NCBI GenBank assembly: GCA_024305405.1 | Contig: JAKNDB010000086.1 | Span: forward strand, 1,053,001 to 1,117,000 | Reading direction: 5' to 3' | Length of the DNA stretch: 64,000 bases | Origin: Dirofilaria immitis | Lineage: Eukaryota; Nematoda; Chromadorea; Rhabditida; Onchocercidae | Part shown: positions 12,391-26,585 of the stretch, one piece after another | Position numbering within the stretch: position 1 is the first letter of the stretch | Layout: each line of letters opens with the position of its first letter | Made by a program: the position numbers and the translations under genes | Notes under the pieces: generated by a model | Told to the model about the DNA's origin: nothing | The model's database searches: none | Seen by the model: the letters and a program-made list of their open reading frames with translations, nothing else

Positions 12391-15300
12391 CTGAAAATAC
12401 AGATAAAGCTCTTACTGCATATTAAGGTGCTATTTCAATGATTGGAAAATAGCTTAGATGAACATTCTCTTTGCTGACGCTAGTTTAACCATAGCTCACC
12501 CTTATAATACGGTGAGTAGGAAAACAATTTTAGTTTATTCATTTTTTATTTACCCATTTTTTTAAATAACAGTAATGATTCCTTTGAAGGAAAATGAATG
12601 ATCTTGAGAGCAAGCATTGAGGACAATGATTTGGACTATCCTAAAATCCCGACCTCTAATTATTTCACGCATTTTGCAACAATATCTGTAAAAGTAAAAA
12701 TAATATGTTTACGATCAAATTTCAGACATGAAGAGAAATAGGTATCGAAAATATGAAAAATAAGTGTGTATACGATGATGTGCAGGCAACTAAACAACGA
12801 TGATAAACGAGCTGAATTGAACTTCGAGAAGCACAGAATATGAGTCATATCCAGCACCACCCAATCGTCCATCTATCTATCAACATCCCAGACCTGAACT
12901 GTACTGGACATCTTTAACCTTATCCATTGTACTACATATATTATGCAGCTACCGAAACTCATGCGATGAATATACATTGGTGGTTTCTATCTGTGAAAAT
13001 GATAATTCATTTTCTAAACTGTTAAAGCATTTGCTATGCGATCGATAAATAAATAGGATTGTCCTTTCTCATTTGTCATCTATTCAAGTAATATTTCATT
13101 ATTTATATGGTCTGTTGAACTATTAAATCAATTTGTCGCTTTCAATATATTTTCTTCCTTTTTCTCTCTCTTTTATCAGATATCTTAACTGTCATCATGT
13201 GATAGAAAAATATCGCTATCTGTCCAATTAAGCACGGTTACTTTCTTGCAACCTTTCCGAATAATAAATCATCGAAAGAAACGAAGACCAAAATATGATT
13301 ACAGATGATAAAATGAAATTTTTAGTAGAAGTGAATTTTCCGTCGTAAAAAATTCAAAAGTTTTTAAAAAGAATTTGATATGAGAGAGCGTAATACTAGT
13401 AATGTTAAGTTGTAATAATCAAATATCATTAGAATAGTAGGCAATAACAAAAGATCGAATATTATTGCTCTAATTATTCGCATTAAATTAAGAACGAACA
13501 AAAACAATAATTAAAAGCATTTTAAAAAATTTTGAATTAATGTAGGAAAAAGTCTCTGAATTCAGAATGTTAAAGGATAAGATGTAGAAGATTATCAGGA
13601 ATAATATAAAGACTTATTTAAAGATAATAGTTGTACCTATTAACAACTATATATTATTAATTCTCTTTTCCATTTCATAACTCTTTTAAAAAGAACAATA
13701 ATTTCCTCAATATTTAAATTTAACGTGCGTAAGATTCGCAACATTGGCAGTTTTCATAGTAAAATTACTGCGATTAACAATTGGTTTTTCGCAAATTAAT
13801 GAATCGTTGAAAAGTACTGAATAGGATTCTTATGAAAGACATAGAACTTATAAGCTTATTGGAAATACTTTATCGATAGTTTAAGCGAGCAAGTCGACGA
13901 CTGCTGACAAGCTTATTTAGATGAGTTATTTTGATAAAAGAAAACCTTTAAAAAAAAAGCACAAAATTTTTAAATTTTTTGAAGTGCTTCCAAAATTTTA
14001 ATTATCATTCAGTATTTGATCAAACGATGTCATCTCTTCAAATATTTAACAAGCAGTTAATATGTTAAAATTACTTTTTATCTCCAATTTGATAATTCTG
14101 CTTTCCCTCATTCTGAACAGTAAGTATTTACTGCGAAATAATTTTTGAAAATTTTTAGAAATTTTCAAAAACAACAATTGATACGTAATAAAAGAAATAT
14201 AAGAGAAGAAAGGATATTATGTCTGTATTCTGGAATCAGTTCAAAAGTTGCGGAAATATTTCAACTATTTCTATATTTTTGGGTGAGAAAACAAAGATTA
14301 TTGAAACCAATGACTGAATCTAGCAGAAGAATTTTTCTAATGGCTTATATTTTCCTAATGACTGAGTTTCTTAATCAATCTACAATAATAAAAATTTAGG
14401 TTAATCAAATAATTACAATAAGCAAAAGAGAAGGAAAGGGGTACCGACCAGACAAAATGCGTTTTGCAACTTGTATGAGCATTGTCATCGTCAGATGCCT
14501 ATGATAACAATGCAGAAATGTCCCATTTCTCACCGGTATCAATCTTCGTTGCTGTATAACACACTCCTACTCTTAATTAAAACGCACTATCTTATCTTTT
14601 GATAATAATAGCTGAAGATTCTGGTAGTTGGTAGTTGTCATAAAATGCTTAATTTATTCACTCACCACTATTCCTATCTATAGAACTAATCAGTTACGAA
14701 ACTTTAAGTAATTTTGTAATCTCTTGATGAAATAATTTACTGAAAAATCCTTTAATTTCGTTTTATTTATTTTTAAATTATGCTTTCTTTTTCATGTGAA
14801 ATATACATATAAAATTTTGGATGGCAAAATGATTAAATGAGTATCTTTTTAAAGAATACATTAATTTTATTCAGAATTTTTTCTAAATAAAGAGAAGATA
14901 AACAATTAATTAAATATCATATGCGGAACTTTTTTGATCGATTATGCTCTTCAGATCAGAGAATTCATATGGAGTAATGAAGAAACAGTATAGTATATCC
15001 GATAGCGAGCATCGCATCGCTTCTGGAAAAGTCAACATTGATCATTTCACAAAAAGCTTTTATGAATTATTATTGACTGCGATTGGAATGAATATATATT
15101 GGAAAATCTTTTATACTAATCATATGAATGAATTGAAATTTTTCGAATTGATCTTAAGGAATAATTAACCAAGTAAGCATCAGCAATTATTTTTATTGGC
15201 TCATTTCTTCTCTGCGACTGTGCTGAGAGACTTGAAATCCAAAATTATTTTTAAGTGTGTTCGGAACCGAATTCACATATATTTATGCCCCCAGTTATAT

Positions 15301-18300
15301 AGCAATTTGGTAATAAAGGTTGATATTTCTCATGCCCTTCGCTTGCTAATAGAATTTCGTTTCAAAACATCAATCTTTGATAACAATGGAATGAATATTC
15401 ATAGATTTTGCTTCGATGACACGCGATCAATAGAATTTTTGGAAAGGCAATATTTATCTTGTCAAAAGATGATTTTTAGAAATGCTGCTCTCTCTCTCTC
15501 TTTCTCTCTCCGAAAAACATAATTTCGCGTTTCTTTCCAGTTTTTTATTATTTCTTAGATACCGAATCCGAAGAAATTCTTTCTAAATACAATAAATGCG
15601 TGTTTGTTTTTTCATATTTATTAAACATAAAAAATTCGGGAATAAAAATTATATTTTTATTGACTTTTTATATGAATGAAGTTTTATTATACATAAAAGG
15701 GAGTTTTGCACTAACAATAAACGATTTTCTCATGTAAGATGAGCACATAAGACAAAAAAATAGAATGTCAAATCAGGAACCGATATAAAATGCATGTATT
15801 ATCTTTTCTATAAAAGGAAAGCATTCATTTGTAGATAAAATTGAACTTTCTGTAGATCCGCAAATATTTTAATATATTGATACTATCAGACCATAGAAAT
15901 AGGAATAGTTAAACTGAAACAATTCACATACATTCATGCCCTCGTAGCAAATTATGTAGCAATTTGGCTTTTCATACAAGTAACTGTTTCATCTAATTTC
16001 ATGGAGAGCATCAAGGACTTATCATTTTTAGTCCTAATTAAGAATTCTATTTATTAATTCCAATGATGAGTGTTCATGCAATTTACCAGATGTTCAGATT
16101 GTAGACGCTACGGTATTATTGATTAATTTAGATTTCAATCGGAGATATCAAGAATTTCTTCAAACAATTTTCGTTAGTAACTAGAATTAGAGTACAAAAA
16201 AAGTGCAAATTTGCGAGCAACAAATAGCAGCAAATATGTAATAATATCATGAAGTAAATTTGTCTTCAAAATGATCGATGTCCATCTATAACGGAGTTTT
16301 TCAGAGTACGCTATTTATAAGAATATTTCCTGAATAATTTAATTTATCTTTCGCTTCAGTTAGCCGTAAATAATAGTTTGTGCCAAATGACATTTTTCAG
16401 GACATGAAACAAGATATCTACGTTCCGATAAAGGCAATCCCAACAAACGTCAAAAATGGCAAATTGCTCAATAGCTAGAATTTCAAAATAAAGCAAGAGA
16501 ACAAATTTTAATCAACAGCAATCGCTAAATTAACACTAATGAAGCGAGAAATTGATTGATTTAGTATCATCAGTATCTTACTTCCAGTTCTTTGTGATTA
16601 TAAGATTATATCTGAGGAGAGACATCTCTATGGAATTTTCTGACCTTTACTATCGATCTATTATCGATTTACTTTATATTTCACGACCTATTAAGACCTC
16701 ATGAAATCGTTCGAACAATAAGAGGAATTTTAATATTTGACTAACTGACATTAGAAACATTTTCTCTTTCCTTATTGTTTTGCTGCACTGTTTGCGACAA
16801 AAAAAATTAAAATAAAGGTGGGTTCACTAATAAAGAACGCTAAATGAATAAATACTCGGAGAGAAAATTGGGAAAGAATGAGTGATAAATAAATGCCAAA
16901 TAAAAAAGTTTGAACGAATGAGGGATGGAAAAAGTAGAAGCCTTAACAAATTAAAGAACGGAATGAAAATCTGGAAAAAAGTGGGTAAATGTTGCGATGC
17001 ACTGTTGCTCGAAAAGGAAAAGGAAGTTTTATTACATGTAAAAGTAGTATCGCAGGTTTATTTTGAAGACCACAAAGTGAAGACTACTCTGTATGAATTT
17101 TCAATTTAAGATGATGAATTGTACTAACTATAAACATTGCTTGCTTATTATCTCTCGTACAAAAATCGTTCTTCCTACCAGGTATCCAAAAAGAACAAAT
17201 GATTTGCAGTGATTAATGTAATCTCCATTCCAAAATTATTGAAAGTGTTGGCCAAAAACATATATAAAACATAATTTTAGGATTCATTGCTTTAAAATTC
17301 ATGTTTAAGATAGTGGATATTACGGACTGAGATAAATCCTCTGGACACTTCCGGAAAAATCCTCTGGACACTTCCGGAATAAATCCTCTGGACACTTCCG
17401 GAAAATAAAATTTGAGTACTAGTGGGACAAATTGAGCAAAGGCATTACTGAAATAATAATTCTGAGATAATGCCATTTTTAAATCTTGAAAGATATCTGT
17501 GACCGGTAAAGAACAGCGCACAAGTAATATGTCGCCTGGAAATACAAACTATTACTATAAAATGTGCATTCCACAAGTTGTACAGTATTGCACATACGAT
17601 GAATCATTTCGCCATAAAGCTGTATTAATGAATGATGGCACAATTGGTAAATTAGTAAATGAACGACGAATAACCAGAAATATTACCGAAGATACAATTA
17701 AGTGTTACTGTAGCGTAATTTTTACACAGCGAACCGACAGTCTATTTATCAAACAGATACTCACGGAAACATAAAGAGCCTAAAAGTTTTCTTTTTCTTT
17801 TTCATTGATGAACCAATGGATGTGAAAGGATATTACGGCAACAGCAACAGAGAAATAGTAACTCTCCTGAAAAATTGATAGCAGTATTTTCAAAAACTGA
17901 CCACTTCTTACAGATAATCTGTAGAGTCTAAAGATCGCTAATACGTTCGAAGATTTTGACATTGCGCCAGCACTATCAAACTTATCATTCTATAAAGAAA
18001 TTTTATCAGAGAACATATTTACCAGTTTTCATTGTTTATTGAAAGGACTGTTAAAACGTTTCGAATATTATATGGGAGAACGAGAAAGTCTAATCTGATA
18101 TCACCAAAAGAGAAAGAAAGAAATAAAAAGAACAACATGAAAATGTAATATGTTGACATTATAAAATTTCATCACCGTGCTATCGATAAAGATGAATGAA
18201 AGCGCAGAAAATAACAAATATCAGAAGCTGAAGACAAAATTTAATCATGATCAAAACAGTAAAATAAACTTTAGATATTTTTGAGCTTATTCTGATACTT

Positions 18301-18440
18301 CATTATGTACAACCTACATACTTTACTGAAAAGATCATACAGATTCATGAAAAATATGAAAATAAAAATTCAGTGAAAGAGCAGAAAATTAATTTATGAT
18401 CAAAGCTATTAAAAATTCTTTGACCAGCTATTAATACAAA
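12391..18440. other. 6 kb gene-poor region upstream of PHACTR
   Basis: Probably holds the unfound first exon(s) and promoter of PHACTR plus the 3' flank of the RING gene. I find no conserved coding segment. Open frames at 12660-12872 (-), 14145-14399, 14944-15168, 15196-15522, 16882-17109 and 17499-17774 (+) match nothing I know. A short tandem repeat lies at 17334-17403. Confidence 0.5.
17334..17403. repeat. Three-copy 23-24 bp tandem repeat
   Basis: Three near-identical units at 17334-17356, 17357-17380 and 17381-17403. Each contains TCCTCTGGACACTTCCGGAA, more GC-rich than the surroundings. One extra T separates units 2 and 3; otherwise the copies are identical. Each unit carries the palindrome TTCCGGAA. 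It sits in non-coding DNA; translation on the minus strand gives a repeated EVSRGF pattern that I regard as incidental. Confidence 0.9.
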
Positions 18441-21181
18441 TCACAGGGAGACTACTGATACTACGTTTGTTTTGTCCAAATCTAGACGACAGACCGGACA
18501 TTTTTTATTGTACACCAGCCAGCGATCAATACAAACGACATGGAATACATGACTGCAGCGAAGAGCTCGAATTTCTTCATCTGTTTCAAAATCATTTAAA
18601 CATACCTGAAAGAATCCATGAAACGATTTTAGATAGATGAATAATTTATATATATATATAAGAATGGAGAATATAAAATATAAATTGACCGTGCAGCGTT
18701 CCTGTTCATTTTCGGGGATATCATTTTCTTTGATATATTTGTAAGTAGTTGAGAAACGGTTGATTTGTTCAACAGTAGCCCCGACTGGTATAGGATCATT
18801 AGAAGTGGGCACATTCCCACCCAAAATGACTGCTGGATCATGAGGCTGCAATAGCACCTGCAATATGAAAATTTATTATAGTAAATGGATAAAAAGAACT
18901 AAAAATAATTCAAAAAAATGAAACAGAAATAAAAATCATATCTTACCATAGCAAGTTCCATAATGGGTTGGTTGTGACGCGGTAGGAAAACTACTGGTTG
19001 GGATGCTAAACGTCTTGGGACAATATCAACACCAATCAGATTACTTGATGCCAAAGAATGCCGCTGAAACCACAAATTGTTGGCTTGCTGTTGACGTTCG
19101 ATCTGCGCCACACGTGATGACAGCAACAAATCATGTACTGGATTCATATCACCTTCACGTCTGAAGTTGAAAGTAAGTGAAATTTTAATTCTATGAGTCT
19201 CTAGCAAAGCTAACAAATAGGTAATAATCATTTATCTTTCTTAAGATCCTTAAAACCTTACTTCTTCACACACGAAAAAATTCATTAATATAACTCAGCA
19301 CTACAAAGAAACACCTGTAACTAGTGCCCGATTCGCTCCGTTGGCAAAAGCACATCGGATGACGCGGACAAATATGATGATGGTTGTAATACGGACAGGA
19401 CTGGTAGGGACACTGATAGGTAGTGCGACTACGGCAATCACAACAAAATGTCGAATTTAAGCCTGGCCTATTATCTATCGTATTCCTCTCGTCACTTCGC
19501 GCTCTGAAAAAGAAAGAAATACGAAAAAGGTGCTGCTGAAAAACTGATCATATTGTACAGTGAAGGAATACTTACCCGATATATCGTTGAGAAGTCAAAC
19601 ATGAAGTGGTTGCTTCTGTACCAGGTTCAACACGGCGTATTTTTTGTAAACGAATATTTGTTGTACCATTCGGATCTGTTACCGGAGGATGATTGGCAGT
19701 AAGCTGATCACCGGATCGTTTTAACCGCATCACTGACGATCGAAGAGATGGTAACGCTAAGGTTGGTGGCAAAGATGATATCTACAAAGATATGCACATT
19801 TTACAAGCGTCGAAACATTATGGAGGTGATTCTGAATTGTTGAATGATATCAATTTGCTGCCGCCAATAAACATTTGGAATAAAAAATTAATTGAACCCA
19901 CGCGAGCAGATGCAACATTGTTTGTTACTGCTGCTGGTAAAGTATGGGAATGGCTTTGAGATAATGTCGCAGGCGCCGTACCTAAAATATAAACATTTGG
20001 TAAATGAAGAATAAGATATATTTTAAAATATTAATACGACACAAACAAATGAATTAGATGCTATTTTTTTCTGTTATAACCTTCTGTATAGAACTAACTC
20101 AAAGCTGAGAGTGAATGTGAAGCGTAAGTGATTGGACGGTGATGAAGCGCGCACGGTTGAGCATAGATGCAGTGGCAGACTGCTGTTATTGGCGTAGCAG
20201 CAGACAGGAATGTACAAGGTGAAGCAGGAGGTACAGCTGTAGGACCACTGATATATGCAGCTGTTAATGCTGATGGATAGATGAGCGGAGCAGCAAAGGC
20301 TGGAGTTTGCGTAAAAGCCGTTTCAATTACACCAGGAACCTAAAATTTTTGTTTTGAACTGATAAATCATTAGATAATAAAAGTATCAGTAAAGATGACA
20401 GATATAGGACTTGCGAAAAGTAACCACTATTCCAATTTATTTTCCAGGAAAAAGAAGATATATCATAATGATAAAGTTCATCCTCATCATAATTTGAGGA
20501 AAAAATATAAAAATTCCAGCATAAGACTCTATCTGCACCGCTATAGAAAGAAGAACTCAATCGACCTGTACTGGAATATAAGCTGCAGGACTGCCTTGCA
20601 AAGTCATGGAAGATACGGAACCAGCCGTGAATGTTGGTCCAGAAACAAAAGAAAGAGCTGTGTTATGCGATGATGCTTCGCTAGATTCTGGAATCCTGTT
20701 CGTCCCATCATTCATAACACTCGTCTGCAAAATTGCGTTTGCACTCTCCATGCTTCCCTCCTGCAATATTATTATGAAAAGTCCATTTCTAGCTATAAAA
20801 TTCTATCAAAATGGATAGGTAAAAAGAAATGTGTAGGAATCTCCCGGATATCGTTCCGCAACTGTATATAATGTTACATGATTCAGTATGTCAATCAAAA
20901 AAGATCATTACCTAAGGAATTTTACAGATAAGTTTTTTCAAAATAATAACAAATATTGAAGGCGACTAATCTACACGAATAACTTTTGGAATTCTGCTCT
21001 CAGCAATTTTTTATATTATTCGGGTTCCCACAAGCTTTGATATCAAACATTAAAAATTTTTCTCCCTCAAATTACTCAAACCATGGAATCAACAGGAATT
21101 GACCATTAGCAACTCGCTTGATAATCCGTTTAATTCTTGCGTCGTTCCATTCGAAGATGTCGTTCGCTTTGTTTGGGACAT
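18441..21181 (-). CDS. Arkadia/ARK2C-like RING-H2 E3 ubiquitin ligase
   Basis: Exons 21181-21104, 20760-20566, 20339-20099, 19981-19902, 19781-19576, 19503-19315, 19160-18947, 18857-18690 and 18605-18441 join in phase with no frame correction: 511 residues, ATG at 21181, TGA at 18441-18443. The C-terminal RING-H2 is complete: CTVC, RALRCSH, FHVVC, then KKCPVCR (pattern C3H2C3). Its [12 protein letters not shown] block and the preceding [17 protein letters not shown] resemble the Arkadia (RNF111)/ARK2C tail (IERxTxPHKYKK..WLxxxKKCPICR). The N-terminal half is Ser/Thr/Ala-rich and disordered. One middle exon (19503-19315) encodes an unusual Cys/His cluster ([28 protein letters not shown]). Arkadia ligases act in TGF-beta/BMP signalling in animals; that role here is inference. 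It could be another RING-H2 subfamily, such as RNF38/44. Confidence 0.87.
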
Positions 21182-23873
21182 TTCCGTGGCAGCAGATCGA
21201 AAAGAAGCAACCACCTGTAAAACTACAAATAAATCAGTAAGATATTAACATCAAAATAAATAGCATGTCGAATGAAAACCTGCATTTTCTAGCGGAATGC
21301 TATTCCTTCTTCCTCTATTTATGCATTCCGATGTTACATTAAAAAATCAAAAGATATGATAAAAATCGAATGATAAATAATTGACCCAAATTCTAACTTG
21401 ATCTCAAATGTCCCACGTCTCCCAATTCATGGATAATGATGCATCGGTTAACAGAAAAATGATGTATACATAAGTTTTGCTTCCTAGCCTCTCATTAAAA
21501 ACTCTCTCATCTCTTCAGCAATCTCTCACTCCTTCATCGCTCACACCCTACTAAATTATAGATCATGACTGTTCCATATTCTTTTCATCTTTGGTTAACA
21601 TCTTCTTTCAAATCTTGCTACACCCTACTAGTCTTCAAAATCCCTCACCTGGTGCACTATCCCCAGCCCTCCTTAAAAATCCCCATCTAGTTAGAGCACT
21701 TCCACCATTTACCTTCAATACCAATCATTATCGATCCCATCAAGCACCACTAATTACACGATACACGGATCTAGTTCGGAATCTGAGGGCACTCGGGAGA
21801 ATTCGATTGGGCGACTAAATTTAATGAGGTATTGAGAATGTCTATTTAAGAGTGATAAACAAGTCTGATTTGTTTTAAAACTGCTATCCATTTTACGAAC
21901 TAAAATTATTATATTTTCTATGAGTGAGCTACGTGACACGTAACATGTCGATTGACAAAGAGCGCAGTTACGTGAAGAATAAAAATCAGTTGTTTAACAA
22001 ATAAGGGCAACGTTTAGCATGTGGACATTCGTTTATCTCAAATGAGTACTTATCAAACTTCATTTGATGCATATTTTCCGAAAACCTTTCAATCACACTG
22101 TCTTGAAATATATATAGCTTATAATGGAAGAAGTATAAAAAGATAATGCTATTGTTTAAACGATGAATGCATTTGATTCAAAAAGATCGAGTTCATCTTA
22201 ACAAAAACAAAAGCTAATTTTTAATAATATTCAACTACTTCCATCACAAAATATTTATTTTATTTCTTATCTTAGAGCATTAAGAAACAACATGATGATG
22301 GCAGTCATACAAATGTTTTCATACATGATTTGTTTTCAGAACAATCACTTTGTGTCAGTTGAAAGATCGTAATTAATTTTTGAAAGTAATGATAAAATGG
22401 ATGGTTAACCAAACAACAGTGATTAGGTCCAGACTATAAACATAGAAGAATGTCTGAAAAAGAATTATTGATTATGAATAGTTTCAGGAATTATGGATCA
22501 TAACAAATTTAATCGATCGATAATGCTGACTAGGTAAAAATGAATGCATTTCGATCATATGTCTGGGATCCTGGTTTGATTATTACACAGATTATATGTA
22601 TGCAAGCAGCGTTTTATACTATCCAGTGCATAGTCTTGGTGATGGTTTCCGCTGGAGGCGATTATCCTTCACTGGAACAAGTGTTCACGACAGAAGTCTG
22701 TTAATTCTATGTCACTTTTATCTCAGTTAACTTCTCTCAGTGGTTTCGACAGATTATGCGTTCCCTGCTTGTCGCAACTTCTATCATGTTAAATCGTTAA
22801 CCTCATAAGTTTGTTGCGTTATAAAAATCTCAAAACACTTCGATAACACCAAATAAATTTTTGATCTTAGAAATATCAATTGGTCATATACCCACAATCA
22901 AATTGATTTGATTCTTCATTTCATTGCTGCTGGAAGGAAAACGAAAAATGAAAGTATATCTCACTAGAAGGACGATATTCGTAATATAAAATAAGACATT
23001 CCGAGAAAAGATATCTTAATCTCTACTTATGAAATTTTATATTTAATATAAAACAAATTAGATAAATGAAGAATTTCTTCCTAATGAAAATATGTTCATT
23101 TAGTATCTCGTTCCTTACATAGAGGATCTTTATGTAGTACTGTAATGGCAACTGTAATGTCGATACTTATTTTCAGGCTACATTTCAAGGAACAATTATT
23201 CATTTATTTTCGATTGGAGTATGCTCTCTTATTATGAGTAAAGTTGTGGGACGCTCGAAACAGTGTCTGGATTTTGCATGTACTTTACATTTTTGGCACT
23301 TCATCATTGTTACTTTGTACTATAAATCGATTCCCACACATGTTTTCTGGTGGCTTTTAGAGTTTTTGAGTATTGCTTTATGCACAATACTGAGTGAATA
23401 TTTTTGTTTGCAAATTGAATTTAGGGATATTCATTTGTCAACCAATTCAAGGCATGAAGTATAGCACCATCATGTTTTGTTTGTATCTATTACTGTTAAC
23501 TATTTCATAAGCATTATTGCAACGGTCATGCAAACGATTAGCTTAGCATTTAGAAAATGAATACATTTTAATCGTTTCAAATTATACAAAAAATATGAAA
23601 TTTATGAATTTAGTTTCGGCTTATTTGACTAATATACACTGAATTTCATCGTTATATTTGCATGAGAAATAACTTTAGCCAAAAGTGATACTCCTACTCG
23701 GATAATGCAATATTTCCGTTTTTGGAACGAACAAAACTTCATGGTCGTATATTTTATTTCACATACTTTGATAAGAGTGAAATAGAAGAACAACTAAACA
23801 TAACTAAATATAAACTGAGATATAATTATATCCTTTGTTTTCCGTCTTTATTAATAAAAATTCATGGATATAA
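21182..23873. other. Intergenic region between RING ligase and UBA5
   Basis: 5' flank of the RING gene and 3' flank of UBA5 (both minus strand). A pyrimidine-rich, less AT-rich stretch at about 21480-21790 and another GC-richer patch at about 22570-22760 may be promoter or 5' UTR sequence. No conserved coding segment is seen; the plus-strand frame 21591-21818 overlies the CT-rich stretch. Confidence 0.45.
23847..23852 (-). terminator. Polyadenylation signal AATAAA of UBA5
   Basis: On the minus strand AATAAA occurs 22 nt after the UBA5 stop codon at 23874. The spacing implies a very short 3' UTR, which is normal in nematodes. Confidence 0.6.
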
Positions 23874-26585
23874 TCATTCATTATAAATTTTTAATTCGGC
23901 CATTAGTGCTGACAAGTTCTTCATCTCAGATATCTGTTCCTTACTTCCCATATTCTAAAAAATCCCTTTAAGAAGCACGCCAAATCAAAAATTACTGCTA
24001 AAACCATTATTTGTGGAAACATAACTTATGCAAACTTATTAAAAGTGCATTGAAACCATAGTTTTTTATAATATCAGGAAATACCTTTTCAACCGAAGCT
24101 TCATATGCAAATTGCATTCCTTCTCCAGGTCCATTACAATGATCATTATTACGATCAATTAACGACTCACCAATCACTTCAATTCCTACAAGAATAAGCA
24201 TGAATCAACTTGCTTTATTTACTGTAACCTATATGCAAGAAGTTTCCAAAAACCAGTATAACCCCAGTCGTTATCCTCGTGTGTTACTTTTCCTTCTTCG
24301 ATCTTTTCGTGATCTTCAGTTTCTCTTTCATTTACAATTTGCTGCAATGACATAAAGTGGTAAATGGGCTCCAAATATGAATAAATTGAAAAGACTTGGA
24401 AATTACTGTGAATGAAGAAAATAAAAGCATTTCAATCTACAAGCAATTATTTCATCGATTAAACGAAAAGAAATTGAAAGTTTATACCTTATATTCTTCT
24501 TGTCTTTTTCGACAGAAACGATCTTCACAATTTGGATTCGGTAGCATTTGATGTCGAGGAAAAAAATCACAAAGAGCATTATATCCTAAGCAATAAGATA
24601 TTTCTCCAAAGTTCAAAAGGAATCTGAAATGATTTATTAACATCACGCGCAAAACTAGTTTAAAATGATATGGAAGATTCGGAAAATACTGCATACTTCA
24701 AAGCATTTTGTACCAGAAAGCCGGCAATGACAGCCATTGTGGTGGGTAATGATGCGGCACAAACTCCTTCACGTTTCAGGCTGCGTTCATCAATATTTGA
24801 GGCAACTACTAGAGGAGGCACACACTGAAAAAAGAAACATTAAGTGAGGCATTTGAAAATTATAGCTTAAAAAATCATGAATATATTGTGAAAAAAATCA
24901 TTAATTCGAGAACATTCTTTTGATTTTTAAGCACTTTTGATAATGAAATAAAACATATACAGCAAAGCACGCATTATGTCCAGGACGCATACACTGTACA
25001 TGGCCGGACACTGCATTCTCGCTAACACCAGATTCCATCCATATTTGATTCTCTTCATTGCAAGCCTGCGAAAAAAATATAAATACTAAATGTACAAATC
25101 CAATTTATTTCAAATGATCAGTAAAAAAAAGGGAAAAAGAATGAATGTAATATTAATAAAAATACCACAATGATGATTATACATACAGTATTAATAGTCA
25201 TTCTAGCTTCGAAGTTATCCACACAACTGAGAACGAGTTCAACCTTTTCACCAGTAAGATTTCCTTTTCTACAAATAATCTGCATTTTAACGAAACTAAA
25301 GGTCACATGTAATGACAAAAAATCTTCAAAAAGATAACATCTAGCATGCAATGGATTTCAATATGTGTAATTTAATATATATATTAACTGATATTATTGT
25401 TGTAAGAAATACAAAAAAACTCTGAAGATATATAATAATACAGCATATTTTTTGTTTGAAAGGCTTCCAAAAATAATCCTCATCTCGTAAAAAACATCGT
25501 GCCAATACCAATGACTAGATGACTTAAGAGGACATTCATCTAATTATCTTAACCCTGTAGGTCTCTATCTCTTGACTTAAAGAGAAAAAAAATACCTTAC
25601 GATAACAATTAATAAAATTTTTCCGAACAAGAAACAAGAATACCTGATTCGATCAACAAAGAGGGGTAGTTTTCTACAGTCGTTATATTCATATCATATA
25701 TTTCGAAATCTACATCTGGATTGATTGCTCTGAAAACCGAAACAAAATTAATAGTAAAAGAAGTAGCAGTAACGTAGTTGATGGTTACCATCTTAAAATA
25801 TGGCTCTCTAACAAAGTCAAAAAACCAACATTCCTGCAACCATCCTAACAAGCTTAAATAATAGAAAATAGCAGAATTGTAAGAATTTAAACTATTACTT
25901 CTCCCTATCTTGTCCCTATCATACTAAAACTTATGCTCATTTAGATTATTGATGATGGTTACGCTCGTTTAGGTTATTAACGAGCGTTTATTCAACCTTC
26001 TTATTAAAACATATTTCACATTGTTACTTTTATAAAGTGAACTGACATCAGTGTGCTCCGCGCTGCATTTACTTTACTCATACCGGAATGCTGCGGTTGA
26101 TAAAACAAACGATTCATATTAGCAAGCTCTACCTAAAATCTAATAGCACAATTTATCTTTGACTTTTACATCGCATAAAATATTGCTTTTTTCAATAAAA
26201 AACAGAAAAGAAAAAAATAGTCCAAAGAGGATATCAATAAATAACACTACTTTGCATCATGAAATATTGTGGACGAAGAACAAAGAATCATTGAAAAGTT
26301 TTCACTTGTTAATCTAATTTAAAATTATTAAGATAATTAAGTATCCCAAAAAAATTATCTTTTATGCTTTTGCGGAAGACAGTTTTTATACCTTATCATA
26401 ATCAAACAATATCAGCTTTCCAATGCCACATCTCGTTAACATTTCAGCAACAACACTTCCCACGCCACCAATACCTACTATTAGTACTGTTTTCTTTCGA
26501 ATATCATCGTAATTTTTATAATACCCATTTTCTTCAAAGCCATCAATCGACTATACGGATTGGAATCATTTACTTCCGCACTCAT
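23874..26585 (-). CDS. uba-5: UBA5, UFM1-activating E1 enzyme
   Basis: Adenylates UFM1, takes it as a thioester and passes it to the E2 UFC1 (ufmylation, ER stress and ER-phagy). Exons 26585-26392, 26132-26047, 25729-25644, 25268-25187, 25065-24961, 24824-24697, 24623-24488, 24341-24263, 24185-24085 and 23954-23874 give 359 residues once two single bases are restored. Visible: ATP-binding loop [60 protein letters not shown], the active-site block [15 protein letters not shown] (Cys corresponding to human C250), zinc-linked C-x-x-C pairs ([17 protein letters not shown]), the C-terminal [14 protein letters not shown]1-interacting stretch, and a terminal UFC1-binding-like helix (SALMAELK). Frame breaks lie in the T5 run at 26513-26517 and at the 25268 exon start (A4 on the coding strand). 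It is divergent from BOP1, with about 840 bp between the starts. Confidence 0.95.

Noticed and set aside
15196..15522. Plus-strand 108-codon frame
   Set aside because: Ends in a CT microsatellite, has no conserved segment and lies among many similar chance frames.
17213..17521. Minus-strand frame of about 100 codons with repeated PEVSRGF pattern
   Set aside because: The repeated peptide is just the translation of the 23-24 bp tandem repeat; flanking residues have no family resemblance.
17499..17774. Plus-strand frame of about 90 codons in the gene-poor region
   Set aside because: Composition is less AT-driven than its neighbours, but no motif, splice context or homology could be recognised.
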